NCBI RefSeq assembly: GCF_000515415.1
Contig: NZ_KI911783.1
Location: 1,168,392-1,232,391 of the forward strand
Origin: Bradyrhizobium sp. WSM1417
GTDB lineage: Bacteria > Pseudomonadota > Alphaproteobacteria > Rhizobiales > Xanthobacteraceae
Length of the DNA: 64,000 bases
Reading direction: 5' to 3'
A program made the position numbers and the translations under genes. Of the stretch, positions 18,247-29,539 are shown piece by piece. The notes beneath the pieces are model-generated. The model was not told the origin of the DNA and made no database searches. It worked only from the letters and a program-made list of their open reading frames with translations. Position 1 is the first letter of the stretch, and each line of letters opens with the position of its first letter.

Positions 18247-20457
18247 ATGGATCACACGTCGCGCAGCACCGCCGTTTCCGCCAACGCGACCCGCATCGTC
18301 GACGTGCTGGTGCCGGTCGCGCTCGACCAGACCTATTCCTACAAGGTGCCGCGCGGGATGGAGCTGAAGGCGGGCGATATTATCGGCGTGCCGCTCGGCC
18401 CGCGCGAGGTGCTCGCCGTGGTCTGGGCCGAAAACGCCAATCCGGATCCGCGCCTGCACAACCGCCTGAAGGAGGTCAGCGAAAAGCTCGACATCCCGCC
18501 GCTGAAGCCCGAGTTGCGTGCGGTCGTGGACTGGATCGCCAATTACACGCTGAGCCCGCGCGGCATGGTACTGCGCATGTGCCTGCGGATGGGCGAGAAC
18601 CTCGGCCCCGAGCGGGTGCGCGCCGGCGTGCGCCTGGTTGGCGATCCCCCGCGGCGGCTGACGCCGGCGCGGCAGCGCCTGATCGAGGTGCTGTCAGACC
18701 GGCTGCTGCACGGAAAGTCCGAGGCGGCCAAGCAGGCCGGCGTTTCAGTCGGCGTGATCGACGGCCTCGTCGACGAAGGTACGCTCGCGGTCGAGCCGAT
18801 GCCGCCGGCTCCGCCGCCGCCGGCCCCAGATCCGGATTTCAGCCGGCCGGATTTTTCGCCGCTCCAGCGCGCCGGGGTCGATGCGATGCGCGCGCTCGCG
18901 GCCAACGGCAGCTTTCACGTCGCGCTGCTCGACGGTGTCACCGGCTCGGGCAAGACCGAGGTTTACTTCGAAGCCGTGGCCGAGGCGATCCGCCGCGGAA
19001 AACAGTCGCTGATCCTGATGCCGGAGATCGCGCTCACCGGCCAGTTCCTTGATCGCTTCGCGCAGCGTTTTGGCGTGCGCCCTCTGGAATGGCATTCCGA
19101 ACTGACGCCGCGCACCCGCGCGCGCAATTGGGCGGCGATCTCCGAGGGCAGCGCGCCGGTCGTGGTCGGCGCGCGCTCGGCGCTGTTTCTGCCCTACGCC
19201 AATCTCGGTCTCATCGTGGTCGATGAAGAGCACGACCAAGCCTACAAGCAGGACGAGGGCGTGCATTATCACGCCCGCGACATGGCGGTGGTGCGCGCCC
19301 ATATCGCAAAGGTCCCGATCGTGCTGGCGTCGGCGACGCCGTCGGTCGAATCCGAGGTCAATGCGCGCAAGAACCGCTATCAGCGCATCGCGCTGCCGTC
19401 GCGCTTCGGCGGCCAGCACATGCCGCATATCGAGGCCATCGACATGCGCCGCGAGCCGCCGGCGCGCGGCCGCTTCATCTCGCCGCGGCTGGCCTCCGAG
19501 ATCAGGACCGCGATCGAGCGGCGCGAGCAGGCGCTCTTGTTTCTCAATCGCCGCGGCTATGCGCCGTTGACGCTGTGCCGCGCCTGCGGGCATCGCTTCG
19601 CCTGCACCATCTGCGATGCCTGGCTGGTCGATCATCGCTTTCGCCAGCGTCTCGTCTGTCACCATTGCGGTTTCTCGATGCCGCGTCCGCAAACCTGTCC
19701 GCATTGCGCGGCGGAAGAATCGCTGGTCGCGGTCGGGCCCGGCGTCGAGCGCCTGCAGGAAGAGGCGGCGGCGCTGTTCCCGGAGGCGCGCACCATGGTG
19801 CTGTCGAGCGATCTCATCACCTCGATCGAGACGATGCGCTCCGAGCTGAATGACATCGCGGAGGGCCGCGTCGACGTCATCATCGGCACCCAGCTCGTCG
19901 CCAAGGGCCACAATTTCCCGCGGCTCAACCTGGTCGGCGTGGTCGATGCGGATCTCGGCCTGTCCAACGGCGATCCGCGCGCCTCGGAACGCACCTGGCA
20001 ATTGCTCAACCAGGTGATCGGCCGTGCCGGCCGCGAGCAGGGCCGCGGCGTCGGCTATCTCCAGACCCACCAGCCCGATCATCCCGTGATGAAGGCGCTG
20101 ATCGCCTGCGACCGCGAAGCCTTCTACGACAGCGAGATCGATTTGCGCGAACGCACGCTCTATCCGCCGTTCGGGCGGCTCGCGAGTCTGATCATTTCTG
20201 CCGGCGACCGGCCGAGCGCCGAAGGCTTTGGCCGCCACCTCGTCGCGCTCGCGCCGCGCGATGAGCGCGTGGTGGTGCTGGGCCCGGCGGAAGCCCCGCT
20301 CGCGGTCATCAAGGGCCGCTACCGCTTCCGCATTCTGGTGAAATCCGCACGCGGCTTCGACCTGTCGGATTATCTGCGCAACTGGCTGGCCGTATGTCCG
20401 AAGCCGAAGGGCAATCAAAAGCTCGAAGTCGATGTCGATCCGCAGAGCTTCTTGTAG
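18247..20457 (+). CDS. priA: primosomal replication protein N' (PriA helicase)
   Basis: This superfamily 2 3'-5' helicase restarts stalled replication forks. The protein is 736 residues. The N-terminal 3'DNA-binding domain begins with VLVPVALDQTYSYKVP. Walker A is DGVTGSGKTEVYF, the DEEH box is VVDEEHDQAYKQDEG, and the zinc module has paired cysteines (CRACGHRFACTICD, CHHCGFSMPRPQTCPHC). The C-terminal helicase motif is VIGRAGREQGRG. A bidirectional terminator follows. No truncation is evident. Confidence 0.97.
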   Translation: MDHTSRSTAVSANATRIVDVLVPVALDQTYSYKVPRGMELKAGDIIGVPLGPREVLAVVWAENANPDPRLHNRLKEVSEKLDIPPLKPELRAVVDWIANYTLSPRGMVLRMCLRMGENLGPERVRAGVRLVGDPPRRLTPARQRLIEVLSDRLLHGKSEAAKQAGVSVGVIDGLVDEGTLAVEPMPPAPPPPAPDPDFSRPDFSPLQRAGVDAMRALAANGSFHVALLDGVTGSGKTEVYFEAVAEAIRRGKQSLILMPEIALTGQFLDRFAQRFGVRPLEWHSELTPRTRARNWAAISEGSAPVVVGARSALFLPYANLGLIVVDEEHDQAYKQDEGVHYHARDMAVVRAHIAKVPIVLASATPSVESEVNARKNRYQRIALPSRFGGQHMPHIEAIDMRREPPARGRFISPRLASEIRTAIERREQALLFLNRRGYAPLTLCRACGHRFACTICDAWLVDHRFRQRLVCHHCGFSMPRPQTCPHCAAEESLVAVGPGVERLQEEAAALFPEARTMVLSSDLITSIETMRSELNDIAEGRVDVIIGTQLVAKGHNFPRLNLVGVVDADLGLSNGDPRASERTWQLLNQVIGRAGREQGRGVGYLQTHQPDHPVMKALIACDREAFYDSEIDLRERTLYPPFGRLASLIISAGDRPSAEGFGRHLVALAPRDERVVVLGPAEAPLAVIKGRYRFRILVKSARGFDLSDYLRNWLAVCPKPKGNQKLEVDVDPQSFL

Positions 20458-20511
20458 GCCACCGCTCTCTCCCCCGCGCTAGTTCCTCGCAATGACGGCG
20501 GAGGAACAAAC

Positions 20512-20549
20512 AAAAAGCCCGCCGTCCCCCAAAGACGGCGGGCTTGTTT
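20512..20549. terminator. bidirectional intrinsic terminator between priA and rlpA
   Basis: The perfect 12-bp stem AAGCCCGCCGTC / GACGGCGGGCTT is flanked by an A-run on the left and GTTT on the right. It lies between convergent genes and can serve both strands. Confidence 0.88.
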
Positions 20550-20564
20550 CACGCGTCGAGCGTC

Positions 20565-21074
20565 TTAGGAAACCACTTCCGCGGTGACGCGGCCGACGCC
20601 GGCGCCGGTGAGGCCGATGGCGCGGGCAGCACCCGTGGAGAGGTCGAGGACACGGCCGCGAATGAACGGGCCACGGTCGTTGATGGTGACGATGACGCTC
20701 GAGCCGCCATGGGTGACCCGCAGCTTGGTGCCGAACGGCAGCGAACGGTGCGCCGCGGTCATGGCGTTCTGGTTGAAGCGCTGGCCCGAGGCGGTCCTGC
20801 TGCCGGACTCGTTCCCGTAAAAGGAAGCCATGCCGGAGAAGGAACGTCCGGTGCCCTGCGACGGCGTCATCGACGCATTGGCGTTACGCCAATCGGAGGA
20901 CGTGTTGGCATCGTTTTGGGCCTGGTGGCGGTGATGATGGTGGGAATACCGATGGTGATGCCGGGATTTGGCGGAAGCTTCGGTGGCAGTTCCACCGATA
21001 AGGAGAGTTGCGGCAACAAAGGCGATCGCCGTACGCGGCCGGGTCACAGAGCCCAGCGTCTTCAAACAAAGCAT
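20565..21074 (-). CDS. RlpA-like septal ring lytic transglycosylase family protein, small, His-rich
   Basis: The 169-residue protein has a signal peptide (hydrophobic IAFVAATLLIGG, cleavage likely after ASA). A histidine-rich linker follows (HHHRYSHHHHRH, about residues 38-50), then a C-terminal double-psi beta-barrel domain typical of RlpA (SGMASFYGNE, TAAHRSLPFGT, VTINDRGPF, RVLDLS). There is no SPOR domain, unlike E. coli RlpA. Family members cleave naked glycan strands at the septum. The ATG at 21074 follows AGGGA. A CtrA-type box lies about 180 bp upstream of it. Confidence 0.88.
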   Translation of the reverse strand: MLCLKTLGSVTRPRTAIAFVAATLLIGGTATEASAKSRHHHRYSHHHHRHQAQNDANTSSDWRNANASMTPSQGTGRSFSGMASFYGNESGSRTASGQRFNQNAMTAAHRSLPFGTKLRVTHGGSSVIVTINDRGPFIRGRVLDLSTGAARAIGLTGAGVGRVTAEVVS

Positions 21075-21719
21075 ATATTGGTCCCTAAGCTAGTATTGCC
21101 ACATATGTGGCAAGTGGAGCCCCCGTAAGTTTGCGAGCGGGACCGCGTTTCGATTCCTAATGAGGCGTGAATTGGGCAGTAAATCCGTTCTGTGTCTTCA
21201 TGTAATATCTTGTTACCGGCGGGGATATTCGGCCGATATTCCGTGATATTGGATTTTAACGGTTCGTTAACCTATAGACTACTTTGGAATACTGTAAAAC
21301 GAAGTCATCGCTTCCCGTGTTTAGAATTGGGTAAGTATTCGGCGAGTGAAGCGGACGCGCCCGGAATCACGCCTCAGCGATCCGTGTTCATGGCCGCTAT
21401 GCGCTGAGGGCAGGAACCATCGGCCGGCGTCGGCTCGGGGTGGGCTTAAGGGCTGTGGCAATTCCGCGGCGTGGCACGTCGCCGTCGCGTCGTCGTGGAG
21501 TGCGACGAACTGGCGACAGAACGTCATGCCTTTAATTTGGCGTCATGTTGCACCTGCGCGCCTGCTATGTTAGCAAAGCCGCGATTTTAACGAGCCCGGC
21601 ACTTCCGTGCAGGGTCGAAAATCGAAGTCCCGCTTGAATTCCAAGGGCTTGGATCGCTAGGCGCCGCTTCGTGGCGACGGTTTTTCCCTTGCGAGTTTAA
21701 CAGCAAAAAGAGCACGTCT
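21075..21719. other. 645-bp intergenic region between rlpA and atpH
   Basis: This gap separates divergent rlpA and atpH and must carry promoters for both. The part around 21180-21330 is distinctly richer in A and T than the surroundings and holds a perfect TTAA-N7-TTAA box. The part from 21350 to 21720 is GC-rich and shows no convincing gene. Possible short frames (for example 21192-21407) have no ribosome-binding site or recognisable protein. Confidence 0.6.
21256..21271. promoter_or_regulatory. CtrA-type binding site (TTAA-N7-TTAAC)
   Basis: The sequence TTAACGGTTCGTTAAC matches the full CtrA consensus TTAA-N7-TTAA. It sits in the AT-rich part of the rlpA-atpH intergenic region, 182 bp upstream of the rlpA start and 449 bp upstream of atpH. 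Control of rlpA, a septal-wall protein, would fit the known role of CtrA in cell division. Binding is inferred from the motif only. Confidence 0.65.
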
Positions 21720-23809
<2,090 letters not shown>

Positions 23810-23878
23810 GAGAACGGTCGCAAGGCCGGGCTTCTTGTCCCGGCCTTCCGTGCCTCACTGCATGGAAACGAAGACGTG

Positions 23879-23901
23879 GATGCCCGGGAGAAGCCCGGGC
23901 A
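23879..23901. repeat. short palindrome between atpA and atpG
   Basis: The arms GATGCCCGGG and CCCGGGCAT flank AGAAG and are followed by GACGAC. It has the style of the other intergenic palindromes but no T-run. It may form an intercistronic mRNA hairpin that sets relative atpA and atpG stability. Confidence 0.7.
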
Positions 23902-23962
23902 TGACGACTGGGATAGGCTAGCGGCTTGATCCAAGGGATCGAACCGCCGGGGTGAACGAAGA

Positions 23963-24838
23963 ATGGCGTCACTTAAAGACATGCGCGTCCGCATCGCCTC
24001 CACCAAGGCGACGCAGAAGATCACCAAGGCCATGCAAATGGTTGCGGCGTCCCGGTTGCGCCGCGCCCAGCAAGCGGCCGAGGCGGCGCGGCCCTATGCC
24101 GACAAGATGAGCGCGGTGATCTCCAACATCGCCAGCGCTGCCGCCGGTTCGCCCGGCGCGCCGGTGCTGCTGGCCGGCACCGGCAAGGATCAGGTTCACC
24201 TGCTGCTGGTCTGCACCGGCGAGCGCGGCCTGTCCGGCGCCTTCAACTCCTCGATCGTGCGCCTCGCGCGCGAGCGCGCCCAGTCGCTGATGGCGCAGGG
24301 CAAGGAAGTCAAATTCTTCTGCGTCGGACGCAAGGGCTACGAGCAGCTCCGCCGCCTGTACGACAAGCAGATCGTCGAGCATCTCGACCTGCGTGGCGTT
24401 CGTCAGCTCGGCTTCGTCAACGCCGAGGACATCGCAAAGAAGGTTCTGGCCCGCTTCGACAACGGCGAATTCGACGTCTGCACGCTGTTCTACGCGCAGT
24501 TCAAGTCGGTGATCGCCCAAGTCCCGACCGCGCAGCAGATCATTCCGCTGACCGTGGAAGAAAAGGCGGCGAACGCGCCGTCGACGTCCTACGACTACGA
24601 GCCGGAGGAAGACGAACTCCTCTCCGGCCTGTTGCCGCGGAATATCGCGGTGCAGATTTTCCGTGCGCTGCTGGAAAACAACGCCTCGTTCTACGGCGCC
24701 CAGATGAGCTCGATGGACAACGCCACCCGCAACGCGGGCGAAATGATCCGCAAGCAAACCCAGATCTACAACCGAACCCGTCAAGCCCAGATCACCAAGG
24801 AGCTGATCGAGATCATCTCCGGCGCCGAGGCGGTCTGA
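23963..24838 (+). CDS. atpG: ATP synthase F1 gamma subunit
   Basis: This 291-residue gamma subunit forms the central rotor shaft. The N-terminal helix ([24 protein letters not shown] region) and the C-terminal helix ([20 protein letters not shown]) are the conserved coiled-coil pair. The central segment [14 protein letters not shown] is also typical. A spacing of 52 nt leads to atpD. Confidence 0.97.
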   Translation: MASLKDMRVRIASTKATQKITKAMQMVAASRLRRAQQAAEAARPYADKMSAVISNIASAAAGSPGAPVLLAGTGKDQVHLLLVCTGERGLSGAFNSSIVRLARERAQSLMAQGKEVKFFCVGRKGYEQLRRLYDKQIVEHLDLRGVRQLGFVNAEDIAKKVLARFDNGEFDVCTLFYAQFKSVIAQVPTAQQIIPLTVEEKAANAPSTSYDYEPEEDELLSGLLPRNIAVQIFRALLENNASFYGAQMSSMDNATRNAGEMIRKQTQIYNRTRQAQITKELIEIISGAEAV

Positions 24839-24869
24839 CGCACGAACCAAACGACGGTCGTTCAAGTAA

Positions 24870-26333
<1,464 letters not shown>

Positions 26334-26352
26334 GCTGCGAAGGGCGAGCAGG

Positions 26353-26401
26353 GAGTAGCGAATAGTCGCGCTGCTCCCGCTCCATTCGCAATTCGCTACT
26401 C
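26353..26401. repeat. inverted repeat in the atpD-atpC gap
   Basis: GAGTAGCGAAT (26353-26363) and ATTCGCTACTC (26391-26401) are perfect 11-bp inverted arms around a 27-nt centre rich in CTGCTCCC. It lies directly upstream of the atpC start and could occlude or expose its ribosome-binding region. Confidence 0.7.
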
Positions 26402-26419
26402 ACCATTCGCAGGTTTCCA

Positions 26420-26827
26420 ATGGCCACCTTCCACTTCGATCTCGTCTCGCCGGAAAAGCTCGCCTTCTCGGGCGAAGTCGACCAGGTCGATATCCCCGGC
26501 GTCGAGGGTGACTTCGGCGTGCTGGCGGGACATGCGCCGGTCGTGGCCGCGATCCGGCCCGGCATTCTCACCGTGACCACCGGCGGCAAGCACGAGAAGA
26601 TCATCGTGCTCGGCGGTATCGCCGAAGTTTCCGACAAGGGACTGACCGTGCTCGCCGACGTCGCGACCTCGCTGGCCGAGCTCGACCGCGCCCAGTTCGC
26701 CGCGACCGTCTCGGAGATGGAAGAGGCATTGAAGGAACACGAGGGCGACGAGTTCGATCAGGCCATCGCACGGCTCGACCACTTCAAGAGCATCCAGCAC
26801 GAGCTCAACAGCACGGCGATGCACTAA
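26420..26827 (+). CDS. atpC: ATP synthase F1 epsilon subunit
   Basis: This 135-residue epsilon subunit has the typical start [19 protein letters not shown] and the conserved [15 protein letters not shown] block of the beta-sandwich domain, followed by a C-terminal helical hairpin. It is the last gene of the atp operon, with a hairpin immediately after the stop codon. Confidence 0.96.
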   Translation: MATFHFDLVSPEKLAFSGEVDQVDIPGVEGDFGVLAGHAPVVAAIRPGILTVTTGGKHEKIIVLGGIAEVSDKGLTVLADVATSLAELDRAQFAATVSEMEEALKEHEGDEFDQAIARLDHFKSIQHELNSTAMH

Positions 26828-26912
26828 GCCCCGGTGCACCGCGCCGGGGCCTAAACTGAAATCCCTGAATAAGTTCAGCGCTCGTCACGAAAGTGGCGGG
26901 CGCTGAAACTTT
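26828..26912 (+). terminator. two hairpins downstream of atpC
   Basis: The first stem (GCCCCGG / CCGGGGC, 26828-26850) starts at the nucleotide after the stop codon. The second (about 26871-26911) is a longer stem, AGTTCAGCGCTCGTCAC against GTGGCGGGCGCTGAAACT, closed by a GAAA tetraloop with G-U pairs. Neither has a clean T-run, so they may serve as a terminator pair or as 3'-end protection. Confidence 0.55.
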
Positions 26913-26992
26913 GCGTCGCGACGATTGTGCGCTGCCGCCGATCTCTTCCTCTTTGTAACAGCCACAGCGCATCGCGCCGGTGGTGGCTAGCT

Positions 26993-27023
26993 CCTGTGCA
27001 TGGAGTTGTTTTTCGCGTTTTTA
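26993..27023. repeat. short dispersed repeat, copy 1 (TGTGCATGGAGTTGTTTTTCGCG)
   Basis: The segment TGTGCATGGAGTTGTTTTTC followed by GCGTTTTT is nearly identical to 50032-50061. Here it abuts the 3' end of the Nudix gene, whose stop codon lies in its last bases. Function is unknown. Confidence 0.7.
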
Positions 27024-27542
27024 GTTTGCGAAGGACGCAAACTGCTGCGCCACCGCACTGTAGACGTGGCGGCGGAACGGCACCACGACGTCGGGGACAC
27101 GATCGAGCCGCTCCCAGCGCCAGGCGTCGAACTCCGCGGGTTGTCCGTTGCGCGGCGTCAGCGGATCGATCTCGTCATCCTTGCCGGTGAAGCGCAGCGC
27201 GAACCATTTTTGGCGCTGGCCGCGGAATTTCGCCAGCCGATGCGTTTGCGGCCCGTCATAGGGCGGGAATTCGTAAGTCAGCCAGTCGGTCTCGCCGAGA
27301 TAGGTGGCGCTCTTGACGCTGGTCTCTTCCCAGAGCTCGCGCAGCGCGGCGTCGCGCAAATCCTCGCCCTCGTCGACGCCGCCCTGCGGCATCTGCCAGT
27401 CCAAGCCCGGCAGGATGATCTCGGGTCCGTCGCCCTTGAAGCGGTGCCCGATCAGCACGCGGCCATAGGCATTGAACAGCGCGATTCCGACATTGGGACG
27501 ATAGGGTTTTTCAATGCTCACGCGTGGATCTCTCGTCGTCAT
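27021..27542 (-). CDS. rppH: RNA pyrophosphohydrolase (RppH-like Nudix hydrolase), paralogue 1
   Basis: This 173-residue Nudix enzyme probably removes pyrophosphate from 5'-triphosphate RNA ends and so triggers decay. The Nudix box is GGVDEGEDLRDAALRELWEETSV (key residues G, E, the RE pair and the EE pair), preceded by the RppH-typical WQMPQ. Further family features are YEFPPYDG and [15 protein letters not shown] second, similar gene lies 42 bp upstream on the same strand, so this is a tandem pair. The ATG at 27542 is the only sensible start. Confidence 0.9.
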   Translation of the reverse strand: MTTRDPRVSIEKPYRPNVGIALFNAYGRVLIGHRFKGDGPEIILPGLDWQMPQGGVDEGEDLRDAALRELWEETSVKSATYLGETDWLTYEFPPYDGPQTHRLAKFRGQRQKWFALRFTGKDDEIDPLTPRNGQPAEFDAWRWERLDRVPDVVVPFRRHVYSAVAQQFASFAN

Positions 27543-27584
27543 TCCAGGCTGTGCATTAGCATCAACCTGGACTGGCGACGCGGC

Positions 27585-28088
27585 CTAATCCTGCGCCAGC
27601 GCGGAAAATTCCTTCACCACGCGCTCGTAGACCGGGCGCTTGAACGGGACGATCAGCCCGGTCAGGTTCTTCATCGGCTCCCAGCGCCAGCTCACGAATT
27701 CGGCCTTGTGGCCGCCGCCGGGCTTTTCGACGTTGATCTCGCTGTCCTTGCCGGTGAAGCGGACCGCGAACCATTTCTGGCGCTGACCGCGGTAGCGGCC
27801 CTTCCAGGTGCGCCCGGCGACCGTGCGGGGAATGTCGTAAGTGAGCCAGTCCGGAACCTCGCCGAGCCGCTCGACCGAACGCACGCTGGTCTCCTCATAG
27901 AGCTCGCGCTTGGCGGCCTCCCAATTGTCCTCGCCGGGATCGACGCCGCCCTGCGGCATCTGCCAGACATGGGTGTCGTCGACATGCTCGATGCCACCGG
28001 CGCGGCGGCCGATGAACACCAGTCCGTCCTTATTGAGCAACATCACGCCGACGCAGGTCCGGTAGGGCAGATCCTCGTAACGCGCCAT
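27585..28088 (-). CDS. RNA pyrophosphohydrolase (RppH-like Nudix hydrolase), paralogue 2
   Basis: This 167-residue Nudix hydrolase shares [13 protein letters not shown], the RELYEETSV core and [16 protein letters not shown] with its neighbour, so the two arose by duplication. It starts [19 protein letters not shown]; the ATG at 28088 is preferred over an in-frame start at 28154. It follows the YibQ-like gene by 75 bp. RNA 5'-pyrophosphohydrolase or dinucleoside polyphosphate hydrolase activity is expected. Which paralogue is the main RppH cannot be decided here. Confidence 0.9.
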   Translation of the reverse strand: MARYEDLPYRTCVGVMLLNKDGLVFIGRRAGGIEHVDDTHVWQMPQGGVDPGEDNWEAAKRELYEETSVRSVERLGEVPDWLTYDIPRTVAGRTWKGRYRGQRQKWFAVRFTGKDSEINVEKPGGGHKAEFVSWRWEPMKNLTGLIVPFKRPVYERVVKEFSALAQD

Positions 28089-28163
28089 TCCGCCAGACCT
28101 CTCGCATGCCGTCGGTAAGGCTGAAGCAGGCCCGGCGGGCCTGTGCCGTACCAATCCGTTGAT

Positions 28164-29396
28164 TTAGCTGGATTTTGATTTCAGCATCGCGGTTGTCAAT
28201 GGCACCAAAAGGATACCTCGGTCGCCCAATGTCTTGGTCCAGGCGCCGATGCGCTCGATCGAGACCGGAAGGGCGGAGGCGGTGCCTACGGCCACGCCGC
28301 GTTCGCGCGCCGCCGCTTCGAGCTTGGTCAGGGCGCGATCGATCTCGGCCGGGGTCGGCACCGCGTCGATCGCGATATCGCCCTTGCCGAACGGCATCGC
28401 CAGGCTGCCGGCGGCCTGAGGTGCGATGCTGCGGGGCGATGAGCCGTCGTCGAAGAAGCCGAGGCCGCGCCTGGCCGCCTCGCGAATGATCGGCTGCATC
28501 GCCGGCTCCGTTGCGATGAAGCGGGCGCCCATGAAATTGGTGAGGCCGGCATAGCCCTGCATCCGGCTCAGATGCCAGTACAGGCGGTCCATGTTCTGGT
28601 CGGCACTCAGCGACGTCAGCAGCGTCTGCGGTCCCGGATCGTTGTCCGGGAAGTCATAGGGCTCCATCGGGATCTGGAGGAAGATCTCGTGGCGCTGGGC
28701 GCGAGCTCGCTCGGCGAGTTTTCCTGGATCGGAGCCATAAGGCGTGAAGGCCAGCGTCACCGCCGCTGGCAGACGCATGATGGCATCGGTGGTCTTGGCG
28801 GCGCCGACGCCGAGGCCGCCGATCAGGATCGCGACCACCGGCATCTTGGCGGCCTTGGCGCGGTCGGCATCCGCCGCATAGACGTTGAACGGCTTGAGGT
28901 CGCCGGACATCGCGGGGATCATGCCGTAGCGCGATTTCTCGAGGAGCTTTGGGTCGATGCCGGCCATGACGGGCGGCGGTGCGGAGGCCGAGGCCGCCTC
29001 GCTCTTGCCGGCGGGATCGCCGCCGATCACCACGTCGTGGCGCGTGCCGGTGGAACCGTCGATCATGGTGACGGTCTTCTGCTCGCCCGCCTGCTTCGGC
29101 GCCTCCTTGGTCTCGTGCTTCGTCTCCTGCTTGCTTTCCTGGCCGTGGCCGGAAGCGGCCGGCTTGTCGTCGCCGGCCTTGTCTACGGCATTGGGTTCGC
29201 GGATCGCGAGCCGCGTCATCGGTTCGCCGCCGAGCGGATCCTTGTTGAAGATGGCGAAGCCGGCAAAGCTGACCAGGAACAGGCCGAGCAGGACAGCGAG
29301 CAGCTGCATGGCCGTGAACGGCAGCCGCAGCCGGCGTTTCCGGCGCGGCTTGTCCCGTCCAAGCGGGGCGCTCAGATCATCGGCCGTTTCAGTCAT
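28164..29396 (-). CDS. divergent polysaccharide deacetylase family protein (YibQ/DUF610-like)
   Basis: This 410-residue protein has a basic cytoplasmic N-terminus (DKPRRKRRLRLP), one membrane anchor (about 29-50, LLAVLLGLFLVSFAGFAIF), a Lys/Glu/Gln-rich linker (about 75-115), and a C-terminal NodB-like domain. Family blocks include VAILIGGLGVG, LAFTPYGSDP, HEIFLQIPMEPYDFPDNDPG and FFDDGSS. In E. coli the homologue yibQ sits next to envC; here the EnvC-like gene lies two genes upstream, with ctpA between. A cell-envelope role is likely; the substrate is unknown. A terminator separates it from ctpA. Confidence 0.87.
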   Translation of the reverse strand: MTETADDLSAPLGRDKPRRKRRLRLPFTAMQLLAVLLGLFLVSFAGFAIFNKDPLGGEPMTRLAIREPNAVDKAGDDKPAASGHGQESKQETKHETKEAPKQAGEQKTVTMIDGSTGTRHDVVIGGDPAGKSEAASASAPPPVMAGIDPKLLEKSRYGMIPAMSGDLKPFNVYAADADRAKAAKMPVVAILIGGLGVGAAKTTDAIMRLPAAVTLAFTPYGSDPGKLAERARAQRHEIFLQIPMEPYDFPDNDPGPQTLLTSLSADQNMDRLYWHLSRMQGYAGLTNFMGARFIATEPAMQPIIREAARRGLGFFDDGSSPRSIAPQAAGSLAMPFGKGDIAIDAVPTPAEIDRALTKLEAAARERGVAVGTASALPVSIERIGAWTKTLGDRGILLVPLTTAMLKSKSS

Positions 29397-29487
29397 GCGC
29401 GATCCCGAATCACTCGAGACGACGATACCACGCCGAGGTCAAGCGGCGGCAGGCCGGGATAGGCCGGGGATAGCAGGAGTTCCAAGC

Positions 29488-29519
29488 AAAAAGGGCGGCT
29501 CCGGGGAGCCGCCCTTTCG
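29488..29519 (-). terminator. intrinsic terminator after ctpA
   Basis: A 13-bp stem (AAAGGGCGGCTCC / GGAGCCGCCCTTT) with a minimal loop is followed on the minus strand by a run of T. It ends the envC-ctpA transcript, so the YibQ-like gene probably has its own promoter. Confidence 0.85.
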
Positions 29520-29539
29520 TCAGATCGCGATGCGCCGAC

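Noticed and set aside
18745..20418. 557-codon minus-strand open frame
   Set aside because: Antisense shadow of priA with biased Arg/Ala/His composition.
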